Of a stretch of 5,691 nucleotides of DNA, positions 1 through 5,691 are shown piece after piece; position 1 is the first letter of the stretch; each line of letters starts with the position of its first letter. The position numbers and the translations under genes are program-made. Below the pieces are notes generated by a model, which worked only from the letters and a program-made list of their open reading frames with translations, did no database searches and had not been told where the DNA came from. The DNA is taken from assembly GCA_016882165.1 (NCBI GenBank), contig VHBV01000086.1, positions 1-5,691 on the forward strand. The letters are read 5' to 3'. Source of the stretch: Candidatus Pelagibacterales bacterium. Lineage in GTDB: Bacteria; Pseudomonadota; Alphaproteobacteria; Rickettsiales; UBA1997.

Positions 1-1
1 T

Positions 2-544
2 GGTGGTGGAGCTTTAGCTGGGGCTTTAGCTGGCCAACTAGCTGGCGGAAATACAAAATCAACTTTAATTGGTGCAGCAGTTGGAGCTGCTGTTGGTGGC
101 GGTTTAGGATATTATTTTGATAATCAAGAATCTAAACTTAGAGCAGAACTTCAAGGCAGTGGAGTTGGAATAAAAAGAGAAGGAGACAAAATAAGACTTA
201 TCATGCCTGGCAATATCACTTTTGCTAGCAACAGTGCTGATATAAATTCTTCTTTCTACAGAGTTTTAAATTCTGTTGCTAAAGTCTTTAAAGAATACAA
301 AAAAACTGACATTTCAATAACTGGTCACACTGACTCAACAGGAAATCCTTCTAAAAACCAAATTTTATCAGCTCAAAGAGCTCAATCTGTTGCTAACTAT
401 TTGATTGGACAAGGAATTTTTGCTCAAAGAGTCAGAACCGCCGGAATTGGATCTGCAAGCCCAATCGCTTCAAATGATAATGAAGAAGGAAGATCTCAAA
501 ACCGCCGTGTTGAAATTGAAATTGTTCCTGCAGCAGCTCAATAA
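2..544 (+). CDS. Glycine-zipper / OmpA-family envelope protein, 3' part (start lies outside the window)
   Basis: The reading frame is open from base 2 to the TAA at 542-544 and gives 180 residues with no start, so the gene is cut by the window edge. An ATG at 203 lies inside the domain and is not the real start. Residues 1-40 are rich in Gly and Ala (ALAGALAG, then GAAVGAAVGGGLGYYF), a glycine-zipper-like segment usual for membrane association. Residues about 57-176 are an OmpA C-terminal domain: ITFASNSADI, then TGHTDSTG, an LSAQRAQSVANYL helix and a final QNRRVEIEI. Asp111 of GHTD and Arg126 of SAQRA match the residues that bind meso-diaminopimelate of peptidoglycan in this family. The architecture is that of YiaD-like outer-membrane (lipo)proteins that tether the envelope to the cell wall. 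The lipobox or signal peptide would be upstream and cannot be checked. A terminator follows directly. Confidence 0.9.
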   Translation, partial: GGGALAGALAGQLAGGNTKSTLIGAAVGAAVGGGLGYYFDNQESKLRAELQGSGVGIKREGDKIRLIMPGNITFASNSADINSSFYRVLNSVAKVFKEYKKTDISITGHTDSTGNPSKNQILSAQRAQSVANYLIGQGIFAQRVRTAGIGSASPIASNDNEEGRSQNRRVEIEIVPAAAQ

Positions 545-554
545 AGCTTCATCA

Positions 555-591
555 ACTCGCCACTATGTAAATGGCGAGTAACCATTTTTTT
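555..591 (+). terminator. Rho-independent terminator of the OmpA-family gene
   Basis: A perfect 8-bp GC-rich stem (ACTCGCCA at 555-562 and TGGCGAGT at 572-579) encloses a 9-base loop and is followed by AACCA and seven T residues (585-591). It begins 10 bases after the stop codon, in the right place and orientation to end the + strand transcript. Read on the other strand it has no T-run after the stem, so it is not a good terminator for ispH. Confidence 0.85.
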
Positions 592-596
592 AGGCA

Positions 597-725
597 ATTA
601 TACCATAACAACAAGTGTTATCCTGAGCGTTAGCGAAGGATCTCAGGCAAGGCAAGCTTTGAGCAAAAAATTTCCGAGATCCTTCGCTAACGCTCAAGAT
701 GACAGTACTTGTTAAGATGATATAG
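597..725. repeat. Long imperfect palindromic intergenic element
   Basis: The core is a perfect 21-bp inverted repeat, left arm 624-644 and right arm 676-696, separated by a 31-base loop. Outside the core the arms still match with two substitutions and a 3-base offset, ending in AACAAGT (610-616) paired with ACTTGTT (707-713). Weaker similarity of the flanks reaches about 597 and 725. The arms contain GAGCGTTAGCGAAGGATCTC, close to the dispersed CCTGAGC...GCGAAGGATCTC repeats I know from intergenic regions of many bacteria. It fills the space between the two converging genes and would fold into a strong RNA hairpin in either transcript. An open frame through it (590-811, - strand) reads VILSVSEGS and LRSFANAQD, strings typical of spurious proteins predicted across such repeats. 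Confidence 0.8.
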
Positions 726-740
726 TTAAATTTTTTTATT

Positions 741-1673
741 TTACTTTCTAACTTTCTTTGGAAGAACGAAAAAAGTACTCTCGGTGATTCCTTCCATATC
801 TGAAACTTCAACTTCTAAATCCGAAAATCTTTTTATTTTATCTATAACACCCTGAACTAAAACTTCAGGAGCAGATGCGCCAGCCGTCAGTCCAATTTTT
901 TCAATACCTTTTAACCAGTTAGAATCAATATCTTCAGCACCATTTATCAAATAAGAAGAAAGTCCACACTCTTCGCCCAAATCTCTTAAACGATTAGAAT
1001 TTGAGCTATTTTTTGCACCAATAACAAGCAACATATCAACCATAGTAGATAATTTTCTTACGGCATCTTGTCTATTTTGCGTCGCATAACAAATATCTTT
1101 AGTTGCAAGACCACGCTGAATTTGTGGGAATCTTTGTTCTAGAATATCGACAATCTTTTTGGTATCATCAACACTAAGAGTTGTTTGTGTTACATAAGCA
1201 ATTTTTTCACAATTTTTTATCTCAACGTTTTTTGCGTCCTCTTCATTAGTAACTAAAATAACATCTTTTTTAACTCTTCCGCTTGTTCCCTCAACTTCTG
1301 GATGACCTTTATGGCCAATTAAAATAATTTCATAATTCTCTTCTTCATATTTTTTTGCTTCTCTGTGGACCTTACTTACCAAAGGACATGTTGCATCTAT
1401 AACATCAAGATTTCTTTCAGAAGCATTTTCTTCAACTTTGTCAGAAACTCCATGGGCTGAAAAAATAGTAATTGCTCCTTGAGGAATTTGAGCCACTTCA
1501 TCAACAAAAATGGCTCCTTTTTTACGCAAAGACTCAACAACAAACTTATTATGAACAATTTCATGACGAACATAAACTGGAGGACCAAATTTTTCTATAG
1601 CTCTTTCAACTGTTTCAATTGCACGTGTGACACCAGCACAAAAACCTCTGGGTTTTGCCAAAATAATTTTCAT
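741..1673 (-). CDS. ispH: 4-hydroxy-3-methylbut-2-enyl diphosphate reductase
   Basis: IspH (LytB) is the cytosolic iron-sulfur enzyme that performs the last step of the MEP pathway, reducing HMBPP to IPP and DMAPP. The 310-residue product is full length for the family. Cys12 (PRGFCAGV), Cys96 (DATCPLVSKVH) and Cys195 (DICYATQNRQ) are the three cluster ligands. His41 (RHEIVHN), His124 and Glu126 (GHPEVEGT), the TQTTLSVDDT segment (162-171), SSNSNRL (223-229) and TAGASAPE (263-270) are the conserved substrate-binding and proton-donor elements. The start is chosen because MKIILAKPRGFCAGV fits the normal IspH N-terminus; no strong Shine-Dalgarno precedes it. It converges with the OmpA-family gene, and its 3' untranslated region would enter the palindromic element at about 725. 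The upstream neighbour is 158 bases away on the same strand, so it may have its own promoter, although none stands out. It is chromosomal housekeeping and marks this as an MEP-pathway organism. Confidence 0.97.
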   Translation of the reverse strand: MKIILAKPRGFCAGVTRAIETVERAIEKFGPPVYVRHEIVHNKFVVESLRKKGAIFVDEVAQIPQGAITIFSAHGVSDKVEENASERNLDVIDATCPLVSKVHREAKKYEEENYEIILIGHKGHPEVEGTSGRVKKDVILVTNEEDAKNVEIKNCEKIAYVTQTTLSVDDTKKIVDILEQRFPQIQRGLATKDICYATQNRQDAVRKLSTMVDMLLVIGAKNSSNSNRLRDLGEECGLSSYLINGAEDIDSNWLKGIEKIGLTAGASAPEVLVQGVIDKIKRFSDLEVEVSDMEGITESTFFVLPKKVRK

Positions 1674-1831
1674 TACAACTTTAGAGAATGATTTGAATAA
1701 ATAGATCTTGTAAAAATTCTTATCTTTAAATTAAGAGTTAAAGAAACATTTTTGAGGATAAGGGAACTTTTAATCGCTGATTTTAAAGTATGTTTTAATT
1801 AAAAACAATATTTGAGTATTATTTCGAAAAG

Positions 1832-2518
1832 TTACCACTCTTTATAGGTTTTAAATAACTTATCCCAGAAAGTGAAGTAAGGAGCGTAATTGCAATCATA
1901 AACTCTATGATGCATTTCATGGTCTCTGACGGTTGCCCCAAGGGGACCCTTTGGTATTAAATTATATCCAGAATGCCCCATTAAATCAAAAGTCATTGAA
2001 AGTAAATTAGTCACAATCAAAGCAGGAATAGACATTGGAATTATACAGACCATGTAAGCATAAAGTGATTGAGGTATTGTAAAACCTAATGCACTCTCAT
2101 TATAAGTTGCAAAAATTGTCGTTGGATTGTTGTTTTTGTGATGAGGAAGATGAAGAATTTTAAAAATTTTTCTACTTGAGTGAAACCATTTATGACTGAA
2201 ATAAATAGCTGTATCAAGTAGAAAAAGTCCCAAAACTACACTAATCAAAAAGTTAACTATTGGAAAACTTGTATATTCAAATTCATTAGAAAAACCAATA
2301 GTTTTTAAGTGAATGCCTATTGAAATAAATAGTGATGAGAGAAATAGACAAATAAGAGAATTCTTTATATCTAATTTTATATTATTGCGCGGAGCAATAT
2401 TTTGATTTTTCTTCTCAGGAAATTTAACTACCCATTTCATAAATAAGTAGCCAAATCCAAAGTAATATATCAAGAATAATGGATAGAAAATTGCTAAATT
2501 CGTTATTATATTATGCAT
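1832..2518 (-). CDS. Fatty acid hydroxylase / sterol desaturase superfamily membrane protein
   Basis: The 228-residue protein carries the histidine boxes of the integral-membrane di-iron hydroxylase superfamily: HKWFH at 109-113, HLPHH at 123-127 and HEMHH at 200-204, plus GHSGYN at 181-186 and the family's closing pattern NYAPYFTFWDKLFKT at 210-224. Hydrophobic stretches at about 5-30, 52-69, 85-107 and 152-178 fit a four-helix inner-membrane protein with the histidine clusters on the cytoplasmic side. Members use O2 and electrons to hydroxylate or desaturate lipid-like substrates such as fatty acids, sterols or carotenoids. The substrate cannot be told from sequence, so no symbol is given. 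The start is the first Met of the open frame and puts the first helix at the N-terminus; the leader before it is AT-rich with no clear Shine-Dalgarno. It lies 170 bases below the Hpt gene and 158 bases above ispH, so membership in either transcript is uncertain. It is rich in Ile, Asn, Lys and Phe. Confidence 0.88.
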   Translation of the reverse strand: MHNIITNLAIFYPLFLIYYFGFGYLFMKWVVKFPEKKNQNIAPRNNIKLDIKNSLICLFLSSLFISIGIHLKTIGFSNEFEYTSFPIVNFLISVVLGLFLLDTAIYFSHKWFHSSRKIFKILHLPHHKNNNPTTIFATYNESALGFTIPQSLYAYMVCIIPMSIPALIVTNLLSMTFDLMGHSGYNLIPKGPLGATVRDHEMHHRVYDCNYAPYFTFWDKLFKTYKEW

Positions 2519-2688
2519 AAAAAAAGATTTTGGTGGAAAAAATTAGTTGTTATTTTTGATAAAAACTGAGTGGCAATTCACTAAAAGCAATTTTACAACA
2601 ACAAGAAAATTTCTTTCTTAATTAGAATAAATATCTTTTTATAATTCTTAAAAAACCTTTTCGAAATTAGCAAATTCTGGGCTTTTTA

Positions 2689-3045
2689 CTATCGCAATAA
2701 GTTCTCGTTGATGAATTTATTAACTTTAGCAAACTCTTCTTTAACTTGTTTAACAATTTCTGCTTTTACTTCTGCAGGCTCTTCAGAACTTTTTTGCGCA
2801 TGTTCCAAAATTTTAGATAACTCAAAAGCTCCAACTGAAGCAGCAGATCCTTTAAAAGCATGAGAAGCCATGTACCAAAAATTGTAACGACTTGGATCAT
2901 AAGCTTCTTCCATCTTTTCGATATTACGATTAGCATTTTCAACAAAGATTTTGAACAACTCTCTTTCAAACTCAGGATCGTCATTGATAACACTTCTTAG
3001 AAAATCAACATCAATTGGCGCTTTTTTATTCAAAATATCGTCCAT
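2689..3045 (-). CDS. Single-domain histidine phosphotransfer (Hpt) protein
   Basis: The 118-residue product is one Hpt domain with no attached kinase or receiver. The signature is at 60-72, ASHAFKGSAASVG: His62 is the predicted phospho-accepting histidine, followed by Lys65, Gly66 and the conserved Gly72, as in HxxKGxxxxxG. The flanking sequence is predicted helix throughout (about 13-20, 25-47, 54-67, 73-86 and 91-116), consistent with the four-helix bundle fold. Hpt proteins pass phosphoryl groups between the receiver of a hybrid sensor kinase and a response regulator in the cytoplasm. The start is supported by a good Shine-Dalgarno four bases upstream. It is the last gene of a likely operon after the TonB receptor and the YfiR-like gene, 21 bases below the latter. 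The stop is TAG. Its kinase and regulator partners are not in the window, so its pathway is unknown. Confidence 0.9.
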   Translation of the reverse strand: MDDILNKKAPIDVDFLRSVINDDPEFERELFKIFVENANRNIEKMEEAYDPSRYNFWYMASHAFKGSAASVGAFELSKILEHAQKSSEEPAEVKAEIVKQVKEEFAKVNKFINENLLR

Positions 3046-3049
3046 AAAA

Positions 3050-3056
3050 CCTCTTT
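3050..3056 (-). promoter_or_regulatory. Ribosome binding site of the Hpt gene
   Basis: On the - strand the sequence is AAAGAGG, then TTTT, then ATG. It lies in the 21-base gap after the YfiR-like gene and fixes the start at 3045. A dedicated site suggests independent translation initiation within a shared transcript. Confidence 0.7.
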
Positions 3057-3066
3057 ATATTACATT

Positions 3067-3555
3067 TTAATTAATAACAAATTCTAATACAGTTGGTGGA
3101 AGCTTAATGCCAGCTTCTTTGATTTGCTTAGCATTCACTGTAATTTCAAAGTTTCTTCTTCCAATCTGGATAAAAATCATACCACCATTTTCATTGAAAT
3201 TTTCTAAAACACCAACAGTAATTATTTTTTTGTGATTAAATTTTTCAACATAATTACGAAGCACTTTACTCTTATCTTTTGCAACATAGACAGCATGGCA
3301 TGATGTATATTTCTCAGGATTGCGATCTAGATTAATATTATTTTTGCTTTTGACACTAATTGCAGCTGCAATTTCATCATAACCAAAAACACAAATTTCC
3401 CCAGGATTACCACTTTGTATAGATGTAGTAACACCATATATAAATGTCGCAAACATTTCAGCTTCATCCTTATCTTCAGCCCAAGAGTTAGAGACTGCAA
3501 AAAAGGATAATAAGAAAAATATTAGTAAATGTTTTAATTTTTCTAACTTATACAT
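3067..3555 (-). CDS. YfiR/DUF4154 family periplasmic protein
   Basis: The 162-residue protein starts MYKLEKLKHLLIFFLLSFF and has a Sec signal peptide with likely cleavage after Ala26 (SNSWA|ED). The mature part follows the YfiR/DUF4154 pattern: an early helix (AEMFATFIYGV), a strand with Cys55 (EICVFGYD), a strand with Cys86 (SCHAVYVA), then ITVGVLENF, the typical NGGMIFIQIGRRNFEITVNAKQIKEAGI and a C-terminal LEF. Cys55 and Cys86 are the only cysteines and may form a disulfide. In Pseudomonas aeruginosa, YfiR represses the inner-membrane diguanylate cyclase YfiN from the periplasm; here the target is unknown. The open frame extends upstream to 3672, but those 39 codons overlap the receptor gene and would place a poor N-terminus before the signal peptide. 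The chosen ATG follows the receptor's TAA by one base, pointing to translational coupling, and no strong Shine-Dalgarno is present. Relatives of this family often sit next to TonB receptors of the same type as here. Confidence 0.85.
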   Translation of the reverse strand: MYKLEKLKHLLIFFLLSFFAVSNSWAEDKDEAEMFATFIYGVTTSIQSGNPGEICVFGYDEIAAAISVKSKNNINLDRNPEKYTSCHAVYVAKDKSKVLRNYVEKFNHKKIITVGVLENFNENGGMIFIQIGRRNFEITVNAKQIKEAGIKLPPTVLEFVIN

Positions 3556-3556
3556 C

Positions 3557-5557
3557 TTAATATTGCCAAACTGCTTTAACATAATAAGTACGACCAATTT
3601 CTGCCGCAGTGTTATAAAATCCACCAGAAAATTCTTGATGCCTATCGTCAAATAAATTTCTAATACCAACACTTAAATCTAAACTTTTTGTTGGAAGATA
3701 ACCAACTCTGGTATCAAATCTAACATAAGATGCCACACCTTTTCGGTCAGTTTTTACATATTTTGCACTTGGTAGGCTATCAACATAATAAAGCATGTTA
3801 TCAAACTCAATTTTTGGAGTAACATTATAATAAGATCTTAATCTAAATTGATTTCTTGGCGATCTACCTTCACTTAATTTTAAAGAATCATAATCCGCTG
3901 ACACAGTGCTGTTATCTGTTGAGTCTTTACTTGTATAAAGATTCATTTCCAGATAATCGTAACTTGCTTCTAATCTTAGATCACTACTTACTTGCCACTT
4001 ACCAACAATTTCACCTCCATAAGACTGACCATATCCTAAATTTGCTGCTGTTGGAACACCATTCACATCTTCGTAGGTTCTAAGTTTGGAATATTTATTA
4101 TAAAATGTTGTGATATCAATTAAGGTTTTAGTTGTTGGTTTAATTCTGTAGCCAAGTTCATAAGCTAAAACATTTTCTGATTCAGCATCACTTGAACCTT
4201 TGCTTGAAGTTTGTCCATAATAGTCATCTTTTAGATTAAAACTCATCTCACCACGAGTTGGAGTTCTTACAGCTCGCGAAATTGCACCCCAAAGAGTTTG
4301 ATTGCGTGAAGGATAGTAAGTTAAACGTGTATTTGGCTGATATTCAAAACCAGTTTTAGTATAGTTATTAACCAAAAACTTTGAACCCACAGTCCAATAT
4401 AATTTATCTTCAATTAAGCCAATTTTATCTTGAATAAAAGCACTAAATATACCGCTATTTCTTTTGGAGGGATTATATTCAAGTGGAATAAACTGATCAC
4501 CATCAATATTAGTTGCCGTGCTTGATTCTATTTTATCAGAAATTTGTCTATAACCCAAACCCCAAATAAACTGATTATTCTTTGAAAAATTATAGAAATG
4601 TTGAAGATCTACATCAATCGTATTAGAACTTCTACCTATAACTGGAATAGAAAACTTATCATAATCAATGTAAGTTTGTAGGTTGATGCTTGATTTTCTA
4701 GAAATCGTTTTATCCCAAGTAGCACTTAAATTGAAACCATTTGAATTTTTGTCATTTTTATTTGAATTATCTAGGGTTGTGAAATAATTCGAGGCAGTGC
4801 TACTAAAAATATCACCTTGCACAGTTAAAGAGCCATCTTTTATAGAAGTTATATCATATCTGAAACCAGCTCTTTCTTGTCTATTGCCATCTTTCCTATC
4901 TTTATGAGTATCAGAATCATAAGCACCATCCAACAAAGTCTTTTTTGCATAAATTCTATAATGATCATTTTTACTGGTTTTGCCACCATATCTTATTTCT
5001 GTAATTGATTTATCTTGATTTCCAACAACTTGAGATACGTAACCTCCTTGAGTTTCTGCAGCATTTTTAGTAATTATGTTAATTACACCATTCACTGCAT
5101 TTGCTCCCCAAATTGTGCCACCAGGACCTCTTACAACTTCAATCTTCTCGATATCTTCAATTACATAATCTTGCAAATCCCAAAAGACACCAGAAAACAA
5201 AGGAGTATATATTGTTCTACCATCAATCATTACTAATAGTTTATTTGAAAACTGATAATCAAAGCCACGCACAGAAATTGCCCATTTATTACCATCTACT
5301 CTTGAAACTTGCACACCTGGAACCAGTCTTAAAGCTTCTGGAATAGATGTAACACCAGATCGTCTAATATCTTCAGAATTTACTATATATGTTGCTGATG
5401 CAACATCAAAAGCATTTTCTTTCTTTTTTGACAATGAATAGATGTCAAAGTTAAAAACTGATCCAAGAGAACTGGAAGAATCACTTTTAGCAAAATCTTT
5501 AGCGTTAGCTTCAAGACAGAATAATGTGGTAATCAAAAAATATAAAAAAATTTTCAT
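3557..5557 (-). CDS. TonB-dependent outer-membrane receptor
   Basis: The product is 666 residues from the chosen ATG. Residues 1-19 form a signal peptide (MKIFLYFLITTLF, cleavage after EANA). The plug domain spans about 50-165 with SEDIRRSGVTSIPEALRLVPGV (61-82), the VRGFD motif (97-100), LVMIDGRTIYTPLFSGVFWD (108-127), and IEKIEVVRGPGG and WGANAVNGVINIITK (139-164). The rest is a 22-strand-type beta-barrel, with the LFDDRH motif near the end and a last strand YYVKAVWQY ending in an aromatic residue. It would import or sense a ligand across the outer membrane using TonB/ExbBD energy; the ligand is not deducible. The plug resembles the receptor class often paired with YfiR/DUF4154 genes. The frame is open to 5632, but that would add 25 residues before the signal peptide, and a good Shine-Dalgarno precedes 5557. 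No classic TonB box is obvious; the segment at 31-45 (LGSVFNFDIYSLSKK) is where one would be expected. It is first of the three-gene unit. Confidence 0.95.
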   Translation of the reverse strand: MKIFLYFLITTLFCLEANAKDFAKSDSSSSLGSVFNFDIYSLSKKKENAFDVASATYIVNSEDIRRSGVTSIPEALRLVPGVQVSRVDGNKWAISVRGFDYQFSNKLLVMIDGRTIYTPLFSGVFWDLQDYVIEDIEKIEVVRGPGGTIWGANAVNGVINIITKNAAETQGGYVSQVVGNQDKSITEIRYGGKTSKNDHYRIYAKKTLLDGAYDSDTHKDRKDGNRQERAGFRYDITSIKDGSLTVQGDIFSSTASNYFTTLDNSNKNDKNSNGFNLSATWDKTISRKSSINLQTYIDYDKFSIPVIGRSSNTIDVDLQHFYNFSKNNQFIWGLGYRQISDKIESSTATNIDGDQFIPLEYNPSKRNSGIFSAFIQDKIGLIEDKLYWTVGSKFLVNNYTKTGFEYQPNTRLTYYPSRNQTLWGAISRAVRTPTRGEMSFNLKDDYYGQTSSKGSSDAESENVLAYELGYRIKPTTKTLIDITTFYNKYSKLRTYEDVNGVPTAANLGYGQSYGGEIVGKWQVSSDLRLEASYDYLEMNLYTSKDSTDNSTVSADYDSLKLSEGRSPRNQFRLRSYYNVTPKIEFDNMLYYVDSLPSAKYVKTDRKGVASYVRFDTRVGYLPTKSLDLSVGIRNLFDDRHQEFSGGFYNTAAEIGRTYYVKAVWQY

Positions 5558-5566
5558 ATGATTGTG

Positions 5567-5572
5567 TCCTCT
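5567..5572 (-). promoter_or_regulatory. Ribosome binding site of the TonB receptor gene
   Basis: On the - strand AGAGGA stands nine bases before the ATG at 5557. It decides the start: the earlier ATG at 5632 would put 25 charged residues in front of the signal peptide. Confidence 0.7.
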
Positions 5573-5670
5573 GAAGATTTTGATAATTTGATTAATATTT
5601 TTTCTCACTTTAGTTATTTTTTCCAAAAACAAGTTAGTAACATCGCAAATTAGCTTACTATTGAAAGCAA

Positions 5671-5676
5671 ATTATA
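5671..5676 (-). promoter_or_regulatory. Possible -10 box for the receptor operon
   Basis: On the - strand there is an exact TATAAT about 114 bases before the receptor start. A -35 box at usual spacing would fall just beyond the window edge, so it cannot be checked. In DNA this AT-rich the match may be chance. Confidence 0.3.
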
Positions 5677-5691
5677 TAGAACAAATAATTA

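Noticed and set aside
11..34. Two tandem 12-base units (GCTTTAGCTGGG and GCTTTAGCTGGC)
   Set aside because: They encode the repeated ALAG of the glycine-zipper segment and are explained by the low-complexity protein sequence.
2..544. Idea that the OmpA-domain protein is the YfiB partner of the YfiR-like protein
   Set aside because: YfiB is an OmpA-type lipoprotein that captures YfiR, so the pairing is tempting. But this gene is 2.5 kb away on the opposite strand, separated by ispH and the hydroxylase, and its glycine-zipper architecture is YiaD-like.
590..811. A 73-codon open frame on the - strand across the intergenic region
   Set aside because: It reads through both arms of the palindromic element and overlaps the 3' end of ispH in another frame. 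Its strings (VILSVSEGS, LRSFANAQD) are typical of spurious proteins predicted in such repeats.
1719..1805. Short AT-rich inverted repeats between ispH and the hydroxylase gene (CTTATC/GATAAG and TTTTAATTAAAA)
   Set aside because: These are six- to twelve-base matches in very AT-rich sequence with no T-run or promoter spacing; they are expected by chance.
2650..2688. Possible terminator after the Hpt gene on the - strand
   Set aside because: A run of T follows weak AT-rich pairing (AAAAAGCC with GGTTTTTT, with a bulge and a long loop). The stem is too weak to call.
3556..3672. N-terminal extension of the YfiR-like protein by 39 codons
   Set aside because: It lies wholly inside the receptor's conserved C-terminal coding region in another frame and would bury the signal peptide. 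The ATG at 3555 gives a normal secreted protein.
5579..5598. Possible Fur-type iron box before the receptor (GATAATTTGATTAATATT)
   Set aside because: Only the first hexamer fits the GATAAT repeat pattern well, and AT-rich DNA gives such matches by chance. The position near the ribosome binding site is possible but not convincing.
5558..5632. N-terminal extension of the TonB receptor by 25 codons
   Set aside because: It would place a basic, non-hydrophobic stretch before the signal peptide, and the good ribosome binding site at 5567-5572 lies within it, pointing to the ATG at 5557.

Overview
The window is AT-rich (about one third G+C by eye, not counted) and comes from a Gram-negative bacterium: it encodes a TonB-dependent outer-membrane receptor, an OmpA-type peptidoglycan-binding protein and periplasmic signal peptides. 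The IspH protein and the base composition would suit an AT-rich alphaproteobacterium, but that is an inference and the lineage cannot be fixed from this sequence alone.

Layout. The left edge (2-544, + strand) is the 3' part of a glycine-zipper/OmpA-domain envelope protein whose start lies outside the window. It ends in a clear rho-independent terminator (555-591). Next, in the convergent gap, is a roughly 130-base palindromic element (about 597-725) with perfect 21-bp inner arms; it resembles dispersed intergenic repeats known from many genomes. All remaining genes are on the - strand. ispH (741-1673) encodes the last enzyme of the MEP isoprenoid pathway. A small integral-membrane fatty acid hydroxylase/sterol desaturase family protein (1832-2518) lies upstream of it. 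A compact three-gene unit follows, transcribed right to left: a TonB-dependent receptor (3557-5557), a YfiR/DUF4154 periplasmic protein (3067-3555) and a single-domain histidine phosphotransfer (Hpt) protein (2689-3045).

How the genes may work together. The receptor stop codon and the YfiR start are one base apart, and YfiR and Hpt are 21 bases apart with a good Shine-Dalgarno between them, so these three are very probably one operon. By analogy with YfiR, which holds an inner-membrane signalling enzyme in check from the periplasm, the unit could carry an outer-membrane ligand signal through the periplasm into a cytoplasmic phosphorelay or c-di-GMP output. The inner-membrane kinase or cyclase this would need is not in the window, so the link between YfiR and Hpt is inferred. 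This operon is the most interesting part of the window.

The gaps at 1674-1831 and 2519-2688 hold no gene or convincing regulatory element that I can see. The 134 bases upstream of the receptor hold a strong ribosome binding site and a possible -10 box. No tRNA, rRNA, CRISPR array, insertion sequence or phage gene is visible.
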